The notes: a model not told the origin generated them from the letters alone. DNA of 64,000 bases from Leptodactylus fallax (GCA_947044405.1 CAMRHE010000067.1:6763501-6827500), one strand, 5' to 3'. Shown: positions 26,285-37,464, numbered from the stretch's first letter. Translations and numbers: made by a program.

Positions 26285-27469
26285 GTGAGGTTCCCATGGT
26301 GAAATTTGTAGAAGTTGAAAAATTCTGCTGAATTTTTTCACTCCAAAATTAGATACAGAACCTGCCACGGAATCTGATACAGAATTTAGAAATTTTGCCT
26401 CAAATTGCCCCGGCCTTACAGCTCTAGAAAGATGATAATGAAAAACGCAAAAAGATGCTTAATAGGCCTAGTCCATAAAAAACAACTATATATTTAATCT
26501 TAGGCAGCATGTGTAAGATGAAATCATGTGAATACATATAAAGCTGAGAAGAGTCGATGCCCTGTACATTAATCCGTAGGTTGTCATAGTCTATTACATT
26601 TAATAACTGGCCCTAATCTAAAGGGATTTTTTGAGTTTACAGAAATTCAGCTCAGAGCAGAAAATGGGCTGAAATAAAAAAAAAAAAATTAAAATGTTAT
26701 TTAACTCTTCAATCCCCCATTGCCCCAGAATACCACTCCATTGGTCTAACTTCCTACAGTGATGACATCATTCATACATCTACATACATCATCCACGTGA
26801 CCTCTGCAGCCTCAGAGCTTTGCATAAGAACAAAAAAAAAGCTTCAACCTTTATACATATTAACAAATTAAGAAATCTGCACAGAATTTTGGAGCTATTT
26901 AGTTAAATAAATAAATAAATTGTCCAAGGATGGACATTGAGGCGGAGCCACACTTTAGGCTAGCGTACATGCCAACTTTGGCCATGGCACACATCATGCA
27001 CCCAAAGATCGCAGCATTGAAAGCAAAAGCAGAGGCATTCCAACTCGCAGGTTTCCGCAATTGACACATGATGGTTGGGGAAAAAAAAGTCAAACCTGAT
27101 GGAAGTGAGAAAAGCGCAGGTACTTTATTAAGCCCTATCGATCGATATCAGCCTGTTCCTTCATTCTTTAAATAAATGCCCGGTTATCTTCACATCTAAT
27201 CAGCATTAGACTTATTACTGTAGCATCGAGTTCTGAGCTTCTAAAGTTGTCAGAGGATTTCTTCAGTTTAATTGGTTTGAGCTGAGAGTAAGCACAGGTA
27301 AACACAGACAAGTAAACCGCATTGATTTGGTAATATTTTTCACTCTCACTTTCTCCCAGGGTCTAATCTCATATGCAGTGTTTGTCTTGCCCTCGGACGG
27401 TCACCACGGTCGCTACTCAATAGGCTTGCTTATTGTCAACCCACACTGAATGAACTGCTAAGGAATGTC
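26285..27469. other. No gene recognised; partly single-copy-looking
   Basis: AAAT repeats near 26900-26920. 27120-27400 lacks repeat hallmarks and is a possible non-coding conserved stretch. Confidence 0.45.
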
Positions 27470-27482
27470 TGATCCTGAAAAT
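27470..27482. repeat. Left direct repeat flanking the ribozyme array
   Basis: TGATCCTGAAAAT, repeated exactly at 28775-28787. Interpreted as a target-site duplication of 9-13 bp; the first bases could also belong to the repeat unit. Confidence 0.65.
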
Positions 27483-27704
27483 AGGGACAAGAATCTCTCA
27501 CATTGAGGAGAGCACCAGTAAAGGTGTGTAGAGAATTTAATTGCCTTTTGCCCTCTACTTAGCATCTACATATCACAAGGCATTATGGGAAAGGAGCTGG
27601 GGAGCTCATGCGCCCTCTATTGGATGTAACAAATCCTCAAGTTGCTTTTGACTCACCGATCCTTGAGACAGCAAAAGGGATTTTAGCCAAGCCAATTTCA
27701 CTTA

Positions 27705-27751
27705 TCTGCATACAGCGCTGTTTCCGGATTGTCATCCTTCATCAGTACAGA
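27705..27751 (-). ncRNA. Hammerhead ribozyme motif, copy 1
   Basis: Read on the minus strand: stem I strand TCTGTA, core CTGATGA, stem II GGAT/ATCC with a GACA loop, core GAAA, stem III ACAGC/GCTGT, then A as the cleavage nucleotide (GTA) and stem I partner TGCAGA. All invariant core bases are present. Stem III has essentially no loop, as in minimal Penelope-type hammerheads, which are thought to work best as dimers. Predicted cleavage falls between 27711 and 27710. Confidence 0.75.
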
Positions 27752-28014
27752 GCAAAGTGAATTGGCCGGCTTAGTGGGAGGCAATGAGTGGGTTAGGGAC
27801 AAGAATCTCTCACATTGAGGAGAGCACCAGTAAAGGTGTGTAGAGATTTTAATTGCCTTTTGCCCTCTACTTAGCATCTACATATCACAAGGCATTATGG
27901 GAAAGGAGCTGGGGAGCTCATGCGCCCTCTATTGGATGTAACAAATCCTCAATTTGCTTTTGACTCACCGAGCCTTGAGACAGCAAAAGGGATTTTAGCC
28001 AAGCCAATTTCACT

Positions 28015-28039
28015 TATCTGCATACAGCGCTGTTTCCGG
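28015..28039 (-). ncRNA. Truncated hammerhead motif at the inversion junction
   Basis: The 3' stem I strand, stem III, GAAAC core and 3' half of stem II are present. The CTGATGA core and the rest are missing, because the sequence switches to the inverted arm at about 28038. It cannot fold alone. Confidence 0.65.
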
Positions 28040-28286
28040 CTAAAATCCCTTTTGCTGTCTCAAGGCTCGGTGAGTCAAAAGAAAATTGAGGATTTGTTAC
28101 ATCCAATAGAGGGCGCATGAGCTCCCCAGCTCCTTTCCCATAATGCCTTGTGATATGTAGATGCTAAGTAGAGGGCAAAAGGAAATTAAAATCTCTACAC
28201 ACCTTTACCGGTGCTCTCCTCAATGTGAGAGATTCTTGTCCCTAACCCACTCATTGCCTCCCACTAAGCCAGCCAATTCACTTTGC

Positions 28287-28333
28287 TCTGTACTGATGAA
28301 GGACAACAATCCAGAAACAGCGCTGTATGCAGA
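28287..28333 (+). ncRNA. Hammerhead ribozyme motif, copy 2
   Basis: TCTGTA, CTGATGA, stem II GGA/TCC (weaker, with a C/A pair at its top), GAAAC, ACAGC/GCTGT, GTA, TGCAGA in order. The base just before GAAA is A instead of G. Predicted cleavage after 28327. Confidence 0.7.
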
Positions 28334-28598
28334 TAAGTGAAATTGGCTTGGCTAAAATCCCTTTTGCTGTCTCAAGGCTCGGTGAGTCAAAAGCAAATTG
28401 AGGATTTGTTACATCCAATAGAGGGCGCATGAGCTCCCCAGCTCCTTTCCCATAATGCCTTGTGATATGTAGATGCTAAGTAGAGGGTAAAAGGCAACTA
28501 AAATCTCTACACACCTTTACTGGTGCTCTCTTCAATGTGAGAGATTCTTGTCCCTAACCCACTCATTGCCTCCCACTAAGCCAGCCAATTCACTTTGC

Positions 28599-28645
28599 TC
28601 TGTACTGATGAAGGATAACAATCCGGAAACAGCGCTGTATGCAGA
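28599..28645 (+). ncRNA. Hammerhead ribozyme motif, copy 3
   Basis: Same architecture as the other copies, with stem II GGAT/ATCC and an AACA loop. Predicted cleavage after 28639, exactly 312 nt after the previous site, so cleavage at both would release a 312-nt monomer. Confidence 0.75.
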
Positions 28646-28774
28646 TAAGTGAAATTGGCTTGGCTAAAATCCCTTTTGCTGTCTCAAGGCTCGGTCAGTC
28701 AAAAGCAAATTGAGGATTTGTTACATCCAATAGAGGGCGCATGAGCTCCCCAGCTCTTTTCCTATAATGCCTTG

Positions 28775-28787
28775 TGATCCTGAAAAT
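28775..28787. repeat. Right direct repeat flanking the ribozyme array
   Basis: Exact copy of 27470-27482. Confidence 0.65.
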
Positions 28788-28897
28788 GACTTAGACTGTG
28801 TTTACACTGTGCTTTTCTTTTAAGAACTGGATGCTTTTAAAATTGCAGTAATATATAGAACATTTTACCATGCATTTGAGCTGTAAACCAATGGTTA

Positions 28898-29221
28898 TTA
28901 AAGGGGTTGTCCAGGAATTACATTTTTTTATGCACCCACTCACCAGTTAACTATACAGAGTCGCTTCTGACACCCATACTATACACAACACAGGACGGAA
29001 ACAGTTGGCTCCGATTCCTGTGTAGTGGCCGGGCACTGGAACTACAGCTCATCTCTCAATCGGAGCTACACTGATGTACCGCCGTTCAGCCACTACACAG
29101 GGCATGGAGTCAACTTCTTCCAGCTCCATGCATTATACAGTACAAGGAAGCGGCCCCTTTCATCGTCCCCCACCGATCATATATTTATGACCACAAAGTA
29201 ATTGCAGGACAACCCCTTTAA
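28898..29221. mobile_element. T2/Kolobok-like MITE, complete ends
   Basis: TTAAAGGGGTTGTCC at the left and GGACAACCCCTTTAA at the right are perfect inverted complements, including the TTAA target. The interior has CACTACACAGG and CACCGATCATATATTTATGACC signatures. Non-autonomous; mobilisation would need a transposase from elsewhere. Confidence 0.8.
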
Positions 29222-29864
29222 GTTAGGGGTATTTAATTTAAAGGGTTTTGCCCATGAAGACAACGTCCTCTCTATCCATCTCACCGATCTGCAGCCTATG
29301 TCTTATCCTGTGAGTGGTGGGTAGGTTCATTTCATTGGTAAAACCATAGCCATTAGCTTACAGCAGAAACGCATAGTAAAGTGTTCTAGGCATTACTACA
29401 ACTTATAAAAAAAAATAATTCTTAATTAAAAAAGCTATGCGTAAACATAGACTTAGCCCATTAGTGATGTTCACTAGATAGAATTATTGCCTCACCTGAA
29501 CGTCTCTCTATCTGCATTTTTGACATTTTCAGAAAATGGTAAACAAGCAGAGACGTATTAGACTTCCCCGTGAGAGATGAGGATCCTCTACAAAACTAAC
29601 AGGTCCTGCATAATCTAACAGTTAGCAAATCATGCAGGCCATAATTATGGCATCAAAAACTTACATGGTTTTAAAACTTTGGAGTTTCTTTGTGCAAAAT
29701 TGTTATTTTTATACTTCTATGCCACCCACTCCACTAGTCTGTTGCACTGATGTATGCCGCATTTATCATATACAAGATGCAAAAATTGTTGTAATCTCAC
29801 TACAGTAGATGGGGTGGCATGAAGAGGGGGGGTAACAATCTAGTACAGAAGTGTTGAAAGGTAC
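29222..29864. other. No gene recognised
   Basis: Unclassified AT-rich sequence. Confidence 0.5.
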
Positions 29865-30455
29865 TTGAGTTTTCAAAAGTTGAAATATCTGCAGGGTCTT
29901 GCAGGGCAGTCTGTTATCTGGCAGTATAAGCCTTTGTGGTGTCCTATTGGTTCTTCTACTGCTAATAGCCTAATTATAGCTGCAGCACAATTTACTTTGT
30001 CTCTGTGGAAGGGGGCATGTACACTATAGAGCAGTCTGCCCCCAAATCCACCTCATGCATTATTACTACCCCCGGTTTCTTAAGATGTAATTCTGCCAGA
30101 AGCAACTGTAAAACAGCAAATAGCTGAGAAAAGCCCAAGTGACCATAATATAGAAGATTCAGGAGCTTTGGATTCCAAATCCAGAATATGATACAGCTAA
30201 AAAGATCCCTGACATAGAAAATCTTTGCGCTCCACACAGATGAAACATGCATAGACTGTGAAGACAGACTTGCCCCGCCCAGTTCCTGTGTTCTGTCTTG
30301 AGCATCCTGGTTTCTAAAGACAGACCTTCCCTAGTAACGGGAATTGAACAGTAAATTAAGAAGAAAGGAGACACCCACTAGTAAAAATTTTAGAGAGGTT
30401 TTCAGGCAGGAAACAGCAACATTTTTCAATAAAGTACATTAAATTTTGGTATTAA
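29865..30455 (+). repeat. Unnamed dispersed repeat, copy 2
   Basis: Partner of 3985-4700, shorter and lacking the insertion found there. It shares the start (AAAAGTTGAAATAT) and the end (AATAAAGTACATTAAATTTTGG, compare AGAGTGCATTACATTTTGG in copy 1). Class unknown. Confidence 0.6.
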
Positions 30456-30491
30456 ATGAAAATAAGTTTTGTGAAAAAAGTTAGTGATTAT

Positions 30492-30657
30492 TTAAGCCTC
30501 CTGCACACAGCCAAATACGATCCAAAAAATCTGGTCCAAAAATTGTCCACATTTTCCAGACTAAATGTGGCCCGGATACCCAGACTCCCTGCATCGTATA
30601 CAATACGGAACAGTGGAGAAGAGGGGAGGCAGGGACTCCTAGCATCATAGATCACTA

Positions 30658-30705
<48 letters not shown>

Positions 30706-30741
30706 CTAGACAATAAGCTTGCTTGTGTGTAGGAGTCCTTA
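30492..30741. mobile_element. MITE containing an (AT)n tract
   Basis: The left TTAAGCCTCCTGCACACA and the right TGTGTGTAGGAGTCCTTA form imperfect inverted ends. An (AT)n run lies at 30660-30703. Confidence 0.55.
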
Positions 30742-33062
30742 GACCTAAATATGCAGAAAATTTATCAAATTTCCTTCATGATAAATCTCATCAATTTGTT
30801 ACTCCCCCCCCCCCCCAATTTTATATTTGTTATGGCTCATGCATTAACTGTACATTTACAGCCAAAGACAAGGCTGCAGTTCTGTTAGGAATACTTTTCC
30901 TCAATCCAGCTCAGCTTAGAACAGCAATGCATAGCAATAATAAGCAATGGTCCTAATGTGATGGATATTCCACGCTTGGGTGCACCCGAGCATTCTCCAA
31001 AGTGCTGTATTCATTCACAGGGGCAATACATGAATACATGGAATTATTAGTATTCATTATATATGACCCTGTGCAGACCAGTCAGAAATGAACAATTATT
31101 AAGAATTAAAACAGATAAAGAGCAGTTATATCAAAATCATGTTTATACATGTTAGGGCTCATGTACGTTGGTGCAGAGCCTATAAGTCCTCTCTAGTATC
31201 TCCAGCTAATCGCTTGGGCACCATGACAGAGCCCACTTAATGAGGGAACCATAACAGTATAGATTTTACTGCATGCATCAAAGCGTTGGTGCTTTAGGGG
31301 TTAATCTAATAAATTTAATATTTTGCAAGCACTGCCGGACTGGCCCACTAGAGTAAAAGAGTATCTTCCGAAGGGCCCAGGCTCTAACATAATAATGGAA
31401 CAGCTCAAGACACACAAATTTGAAGGGTACTATAGTCTATTTCCTAGGGGTTGTTGGAGGGTAGGCCCCCAGAATCCTAAGCGATGCTTTGCATCCAATG
31501 ACATGAGTCCTTAGAGCTCTGTTGTACTCTGGTTTTGCTATTTAGCGCATGTCCTATCATACCAAACTGAGTTGTGGGAACAGCAATATTTTAGTATCAC
31601 CATGAAAACTGGCTCAAATTTTAACCCCTAAGAAGCCCAAGAAAGAAATTGGTAGATGGAAGATTTATGTATTGGGGCACCTGAATTGACTGAAGCAACT
31701 ACACCTGACCTGATGCCAATACGGCAAACACAATCCAGCGTATTTTGCGCATCAGAATGTTTTACTACTATAAGCCCATTTTAAGCCAAAAAGTCATAAA
31801 TATAAATATATGTGATCCCACTGTATACATTTTTAATAGGGAACATGCAGCTGTGTTTAGATGTCATTTTCTTTGCAATTTCCTCTGCAACAAAACATAG
31901 TCAGGCTTAGAACAAATTCCACAAATCCACTAATCCAAATAGGATAGTGAAATGCTAATATCATAAAACAGGTAATAGGGAAATGAACGGTACACACTCC
32001 TAGATGTTTCTTAAGGTCAGCTGAGCCTATTAGAATGAATTTGGAAAGGTTACTATTGTCTTTTGTTGATCTCCAATCAAAATTGCAGTGGAGAAAAAAG
32101 GTCGCCAAGCAGAATGAATCAGCGGGGCTGGAATGTTCTAATCTATCAAAGCACAAAAAAAAAACTATTTATTCACGACACATTCTTTAAAAATGCTCAG
32201 ATGCATTAAATCCAAAGTAATGGCAGGAGGGATTGTTTGCACCCTTCAATTTGAGGTTTTCAACATTTCTTCAAAGGCTGGTCTATGATATTTGCGTCAA
32301 TACCTTTACTATTCATTAGAATGTGCTTTAAAAATTGCTTTTTTTTTACTTGATGTGCTATCTTTCTTTTCTGTTTTGTTGCAAATATACATAATGAAAG
32401 ATAACACTTCTCAGCAATCCATTCAGTACATTTGTGCCGTGCGTGCCTTTGGCGTCTCTCGGTGCTTTGATGTGAATATGAAGGATTGCTGCCTCCTCGG
32501 GGAATCTGGACAGTAAGGCACGTAGAGGGAAAAACTGGAATGAAGAGACTTTTTTATTTATTTCTGAGCAGATGATTAGGAAAATAAAAGAGCTTTGGTT
32601 TATTTTTCTGATTTGGCACAAAAAGCCTAATAAAAAATTGATATTGGGGGTTTCTGTTGACTTAGAAATGTAGAAGTCACCCTGGAATAAGGAAAGACAT
32701 GGATTTCAATTAAGATCCGGGCAGGCATGTTCTATTTTTTTTTTTTTAGCCTAATCTGACATTCACTCTGAGAGTTGGGATATGTATTCCGAGTCACTGA
32801 ACTCTGACCAGACGTTTAGATGTGTCATCTCTTACCTTTCCTCTTGGTTGAACATGTCCACATTTGTGTTCTAAGAGATGAGCAGCTTTTCACGATATGA
32901 TATCACAGAGAGATATGCTATCTATCTAATATGTGTCTATGTGTGGCCACCCAATGGCTGTGTTGTGTACTGCAGACTGTCAAGGGTTTTTACATAATTG
33001 TTTTCATGAGATGTTGGAGTCTGCAGCCAAATTAGAGCTAAGGGTGGACACAGTACACTGTG
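30742..33062. other. No gene recognised
   Basis: A 13-bp C run lies near 30804. 32160-32620 is AT-rich with overlapping frames on both strands but no motif. Part of the stretch may be single-copy. Confidence 0.45.
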
Positions 33063-33270
33063 CCATCAGTACAGTACACAGTGCCAGTACACAGTGCCAT
33101 CAGTACAGTACACAGTGCCAGTACACAGTGCCATCAGTACAGTACACAGTGCCAGTACACAGTGCCATCAGTACAGTACACAGTGCTAGTACACAGTGCC
33201 ATCAGTACAGTACACAGTGCCAGTACACAGTGCCATCAGTACAGTACACAGTGCCAGTACACAGTGCCAT
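33063..33270 (+). repeat. 34-bp minisatellite, 6 units
   Basis: Units start at 33063, 33097, 33131, 33165, 33199 and 33233. Each combines CATCAGTACAGTACACAG with TGCCAGTACACAGTGC, so the unit is itself built from a shorter ACACAGTGCC motif. Long frames through it are artefacts. Confidence 0.95.
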
Positions 33271-33333
33271 TGGTACACTATGTTACCATGTTTCTAAGAT
33301 TACTGGTCTGCCCTTATATTATTACCATTTTAT

Positions 33334-33500
33334 CTAGGATAGACATGTGGTATCCCAGACATGCTTACATTCACTTACTATAGATTTTCCAACCTCGTCT
33401 GCTGGAAGTTTGTTCCAAGCCTCAACTACTCTTTCAGTAAAATAATATTTCCAGACATTGCTTCTGATCTTCCAACTAATTTCAGATCTTAATACTGAAG
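33334..33500 (-). pseudogene. CR1-type LINE ORF2 carboxy terminus
   Basis: On the minus strand the frame ending at the TAG (33334-33336) reads KYYFTERVVEAWNKLPADEV, the highly conserved end of CR1-like reverse-transcriptase polyproteins (FTxRVVxxWNxLP). Upstream sequence is frameshifted and has stops, so this is a 5'-truncated, inactive copy. The region just after the stop leads into the 34-bp minisatellite, which therefore sits in the position of the element's 3' tail. Confidence 0.8.
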
Positions 33501-35152
33501 AGCACTTTTCAATTGATTGTTTTTAAAAACCCTTCCCCCTTCCTTACATAGCTGCTGACCTGAGCACCGCTACATGTTAACATTTAGGTGGAGCTTAGGT
33601 GTATACATGCCACATCCCCATGGTGGCAATGTCCCATATTGGTATTTTGTGACATGATCACATCAGGGATATTTTTTAGATAAAACATTTAGAATACCCA
33701 ACTGGTGACAAATAATGGTTAGCGTGTCCTGCTTTGCCTATTGATTTTAATGGAAGTGTAATGCTTATGGTCTCCTGTGGTGGCGCTGCAGTGAAATTAA
33801 ACATATTTAAATATGTTTCTTTTAAAGAAACTTCCCACATGTTAAAAAAAACAAGTGGAAAGAAAATATAACAATGTATGGGTCAATTTTCTATGTATGC
33901 ATATCTGTCTATGTGATGTTACACCATTAGGGTTATTTTATGGTATATTCACACTGCTTTAGCAGTATATATTTGAGGTATGCATCAGGAGAATTTCTTC
34001 CCATATACAGTACATTACCTTTGACGGAAGCATCTGATGCCTACCACTATACACTGTAAGCATTCAGTGCCAAATTTGCTCAAAGGCTGACATAAAAAAA
34101 GTATATGTTGTGCTACATTGTACACAGTCGACTATCCCACTGTATACAGTTTAAATTTTTCCAGGATTTTAATATTGATGACCTATTCTTAGGATGACTT
34201 CATCAATATTAGATCAATGGGGATGTGACACCCAGCACAAGTACAAACACAGTGTATGGAGTCGGCAGCAGATAGCTCCATGCAATGTATAGTAGCTGAG
34301 CAGGAATACTGGAGTCCAATTCTCATACACAGCGAAGGGTTGTCCCACCATCACAATGTATCACCTATCCACAGGGTCCTGTGTTCCATATTTGAATGAA
34401 GTAATGGTTGCGGATGTATGCTGCCACTCCATTCAGCTATCTTCATCATTCCTAAAGAGTTTGAATGGAGCGACAGTGCACAACCAATGTCCCATTCGAT
34501 TAAGACAGACATGGTCCCATCTCATCTCACTGGCGATGCCAGCATAACAACCCCCAGACCCTTTATCCCCTTCCTCTGGGTAAGTCGAGCGCACAATCTG
34601 GAAACAAATTTTTTGCCGATTCTGTTGACTACTGCATTTCATACAATGTATATAAAGCAAAACACCAAAAAAAGCAACAATTCTAGGAAAAAGCCAACAT
34701 ATGAATATAATTTCCACTATGGTTTTACGAGTCAGGATTGACTCTTTAAGCTGCTGATCCAAGAAAAGAACAAAACCTAATAGTCATATGAATTAAATAT
34801 ATTGGCTTATGTGCCCATTATTGGAACCGTAGTTAGAAAATTCTATGTGAACGGCTTGCAAGCTGGGAGCAATCTGATCACTCAGACCAAATGTTTAGTG
34901 TCTCGGCCTTGTCCAACTATCACCCCTCTGTGTGAACTGTGGAATACAATTATGTTCACTTATGAAACAATTGGCACATCTTCTGAAATGTTCTGTGTGA
35001 GAGGCCTGGCTAAGTCTACTGTGCCAAAATCCTTGTCCTACTGGGACCACTGATGTGAATCTGGCCCTCTATGTGCTGGACCATTGCTAAAGCTGTTTGT
35101 TCATTTATCACAGATGTATCAGCAGTCATGTATTAAATCTTAAAATGTTCAT
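33501..35152. other. No gene recognised; a decayed T2-like MITE inside
   Basis: 34160-34345 has the TATTGATGACCTATTCTTAGG and GTGACACCCAGCAC signatures of T2-like elements, without clear ends. The rest is unclassified. Confidence 0.45.
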
Positions 35153-35981
35153 TTAAAAGTAATGTTTCACCAATTTTTTACTTATTTATTAAAACCAGAT
35201 AGTAAAGAACCTCACGTGTTTAAGGCGGGATTCACACCTGCACTCAGTTTCTGTTAGGGCATTCTGGACTTTTCTCTTCGCATTTTTCTGGTGGAAACTG
35301 GGCTGAAACCCGACTGACCCTATAGTCTATGGGATCCACAGGTTTCCGCAGTAACCACTTTTTAAGTGGATTGGATTTCCGTTTTTGGGTCCAAACGGAA
35401 ACCCAAGCGCAGGTGTGAACCTAGAGTCAATCTGTTTTTATTTTCTGATTGTAGATTTTTTTTTTATTCTATTTTCTATATATGATACGAGGGCTGCCAT
35501 CTTGCCTGAGCTTCTGTTCTGTTAACAGCATTTAGTGATATGCTTTACAGCATAGTCAATGCCATAGGTAGCAATAGTCTGGAGCCGACTCATTGAGGTC
35601 TATGAGAGAGTTTTCTAGACATGCCCTGTGTAGGGAGGGGGAATAGAAAAGCTCTGACATCATCTATTCTTAGTAGTGGATGCAATTCTGAGTGTTATGT
35701 CATGTTATTTATAGAGGCGTTATCTTCTATTGTAATCCTTATAGACGTGTTATCTTCATTGTTATGTTGTCTTGTCTGTGATGTAAATGAGACAACATCT
35801 GCAAAAGAATCATCAGCCTATTAGGCTTATACTTAGAGACCAGTGAAAATGGCTGGATATAGTATTTTTTTTAAATACAGATTATAATATATATTTATAT
35901 TATATATATTTTACAACCTCTTAAAAATATGTTTAATGTAAAAACCTGTTTTAAAAAAAAAAATAGGTGAATTCCCTTTAA
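35153..35981. mobile_element. T2-like repeat family B, copy 2
   Basis: It is bounded by TTAA at 35153 and 35978, with right end GAATTCCCTTTAA. Block order matches 19815-20423, but about 210 bp of foreign MITE (35219-35430) interrupts it. Confidence 0.6.
35219..35430. mobile_element. MITE nested in family B copy 2
   Basis: The left TTTAAGGCGGGATTCACACC and the right AGGTGTGAACCTAGAGT are imperfect inverted ends. The AAACGGAAACCC-type interior is typical of this MITE group. Confidence 0.6.
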
Positions 35982-36591
35982 ATGACCACATCCATTATTA
36001 TAGTCAAAGGTTACATCTTAACAACTTGCGACGATCTCCTTCTCAAGAGCCTATGGTATATCTGAGTCCTGCATGTTATTTACTCATTGCCGTCCTCCGT
36101 CGCTCTAGTTAGATCTGATAACAGTGGGCGCAAGTCTGAATTTTTAAACTCCTCGCTGACCCACGAGTTAGGAGTAAATCGGGTGCAGTCAAGGAGAACA
36201 CATCTGTCTTCTACAAATGATGTACAGGAATAGCTTGGCTGCTTGATGCACTTAGATGAAAAAGTAGCTTTCCCTTTATATTCTGTCCACAAAGCTTTAT
36301 CTCTGTCTTCTCATTCCGGTAAATAATTGCATCGACTCTCTGTTTTTTGGCGTAGTCCTTTTACACACGTGCAAGATAAAGCGCACATAGATAGGGTACA
36401 ATATCACACTCGATATTCTCATTACAAAGTGTGAACTGAAATGTCAGGACAATTTTTTCAAGTGGATGACTGCTATCACAAGTAGGTTATTCTCCCCACA
36501 TTTTTTAATTCTTTCGGGATTCTGAAGACCTGCTGGGAGGTCTCTTAAAATGTTATGTACCACTCCGATTAACCCTCTAGTGTCTGCAGGA
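35982..36591. other. No gene recognised
   Basis: 36060-36430 is less AT-rich and has short minus-strand frames, none with a recognisable motif. Confidence 0.45.
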
Positions 36592-37033
36592 TCAGTAAGG
36601 CTATGGTGATATCTGCGCAGAGTCTCCGTTAGAGTCTCTGGCGTAGAGTCTGTCAGAAATCCCAAATGAAAAAGTCCTGAAAGTCCGACTTTTTCTCCAG
36701 CAACATCTGTAAAAAAAATAAACATACAAAAGATAGATCCAGCACATATAGAGAACGATCCAGGAGTTAATCTTTAATCCATAATGTTAAAAACAAATCA
36801 CTAGGTATGGCGTCCATCTTTCTTACACGTTTTGAGCAGATCCCAGCTCTTAATCTTAGCTCTTTTGTTGCTTCTGTAAAAAAAATAATGGACATCCGAC
36901 GGACCCCATTATTGCCGACAGAGTCCCTCGGGTTCCCTTGCTGTCTGTCATTAGATGGACCGATTTCCAATCTTCTGGTCCTGTGACAGACCAGAAGAAC
37001 AGACAAAACGATAGAGGTGTGAATGTAGCCTAA
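36592..37033. repeat. Probable MITE with GGCTA-type ends
   Basis: The left AAGGCTATGG and the right GTGTGAATGTAGCCTA are weak inverted ends of a type seen elsewhere in the window. Interior non-coding. Low certainty on the left edge. Confidence 0.4.
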
Positions 37034-37156
37034 GTAACTAACTTGCCCATCTCATGTGCCGATTTGGCAGGCACTAGAGGACAATATATTGTAGCCCAAT
37101 AAAAGGGAAGAAACTTGACTGACACATCAATAATTGTAAGAAAAAAAAAGTAAATA

Positions 37157-37158
<2 letters not shown>

Positions 37159-37191
<33 letters not shown>
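37159..37191. repeat. (AT)n microsatellite at the Tc1 insertion site
   Basis: Uninterrupted AT units directly abut the TA target of the Tc1 element. Confidence 0.95.
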
Positions 37192-37194
<3 letters not shown>

Positions 37195-37403
37195 TCATAT
37201 GAAAAAGTTTGGGCACCTCTATTAATCTTAATCATTTTTAGTTCTAAATATTTGGGTGTTTGCAACAGCCATTTCAATTTGATATATCTAATAACTGATG
37301 GACACAGTAATATTTCAGGATTGAAATGAGGTTTATTGTACTAACAGAAAATGTGCAATATGCATTAAACCAAAATTTGACCGGTGCAAAAGTATGGGCA
37401 CCT
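37192..37403 (+). repeat. Tc1 left terminal inverted repeat
   Basis: The outer transposase site is at 37202-37218 and the inner one at about 37386-37403; both read AAAAGT(T/A)TGGGCACCTC. Confidence 0.9.
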
Positions 37404-37464
37404 CAACAGAAAAGTGACATTAATATTTAGTAGATCCTCCTTTTGCAAAAATAACAGCCTCTAG

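Larger units (their letters stand above)
27483..28774. mobile_element. Retrozyme/Penelope-like inverted tandem array with hammerhead ribozymes
   Basis: A 312-bp unit is present in tandem, and the tandem is folded back on itself. The left arm 27483-28000 (two partial-to-full units, minus-strand sense) is the inverted complement of 28038-28555, both 518 bp, with a 37-bp spacer. A further part-unit reaches 28774. Cleavage-site spacing is 312 bp on both sides (27711 to 28023; 28327 to 28639). Each full unit has a hammerhead motif. No reading frame of note lies in the unit. Short tandem units with type I hammerheads are known from retrozymes, Penelope-like elements and newt satellite 2; placing this array among them is inference. 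The flanking 9-13-bp repeats indicate integration as one piece. Confidence 0.75.

Noticed and set aside
32933..33383. 134- and 107-residue plus-strand frames
   Set aside because: Most of each is the 34-bp minisatellite in different frames.
36080..36725. Minus-strand frames that looked weakly exon-like
   Set aside because: No domain, no clear splice pattern, and the second overlaps a probable MITE.
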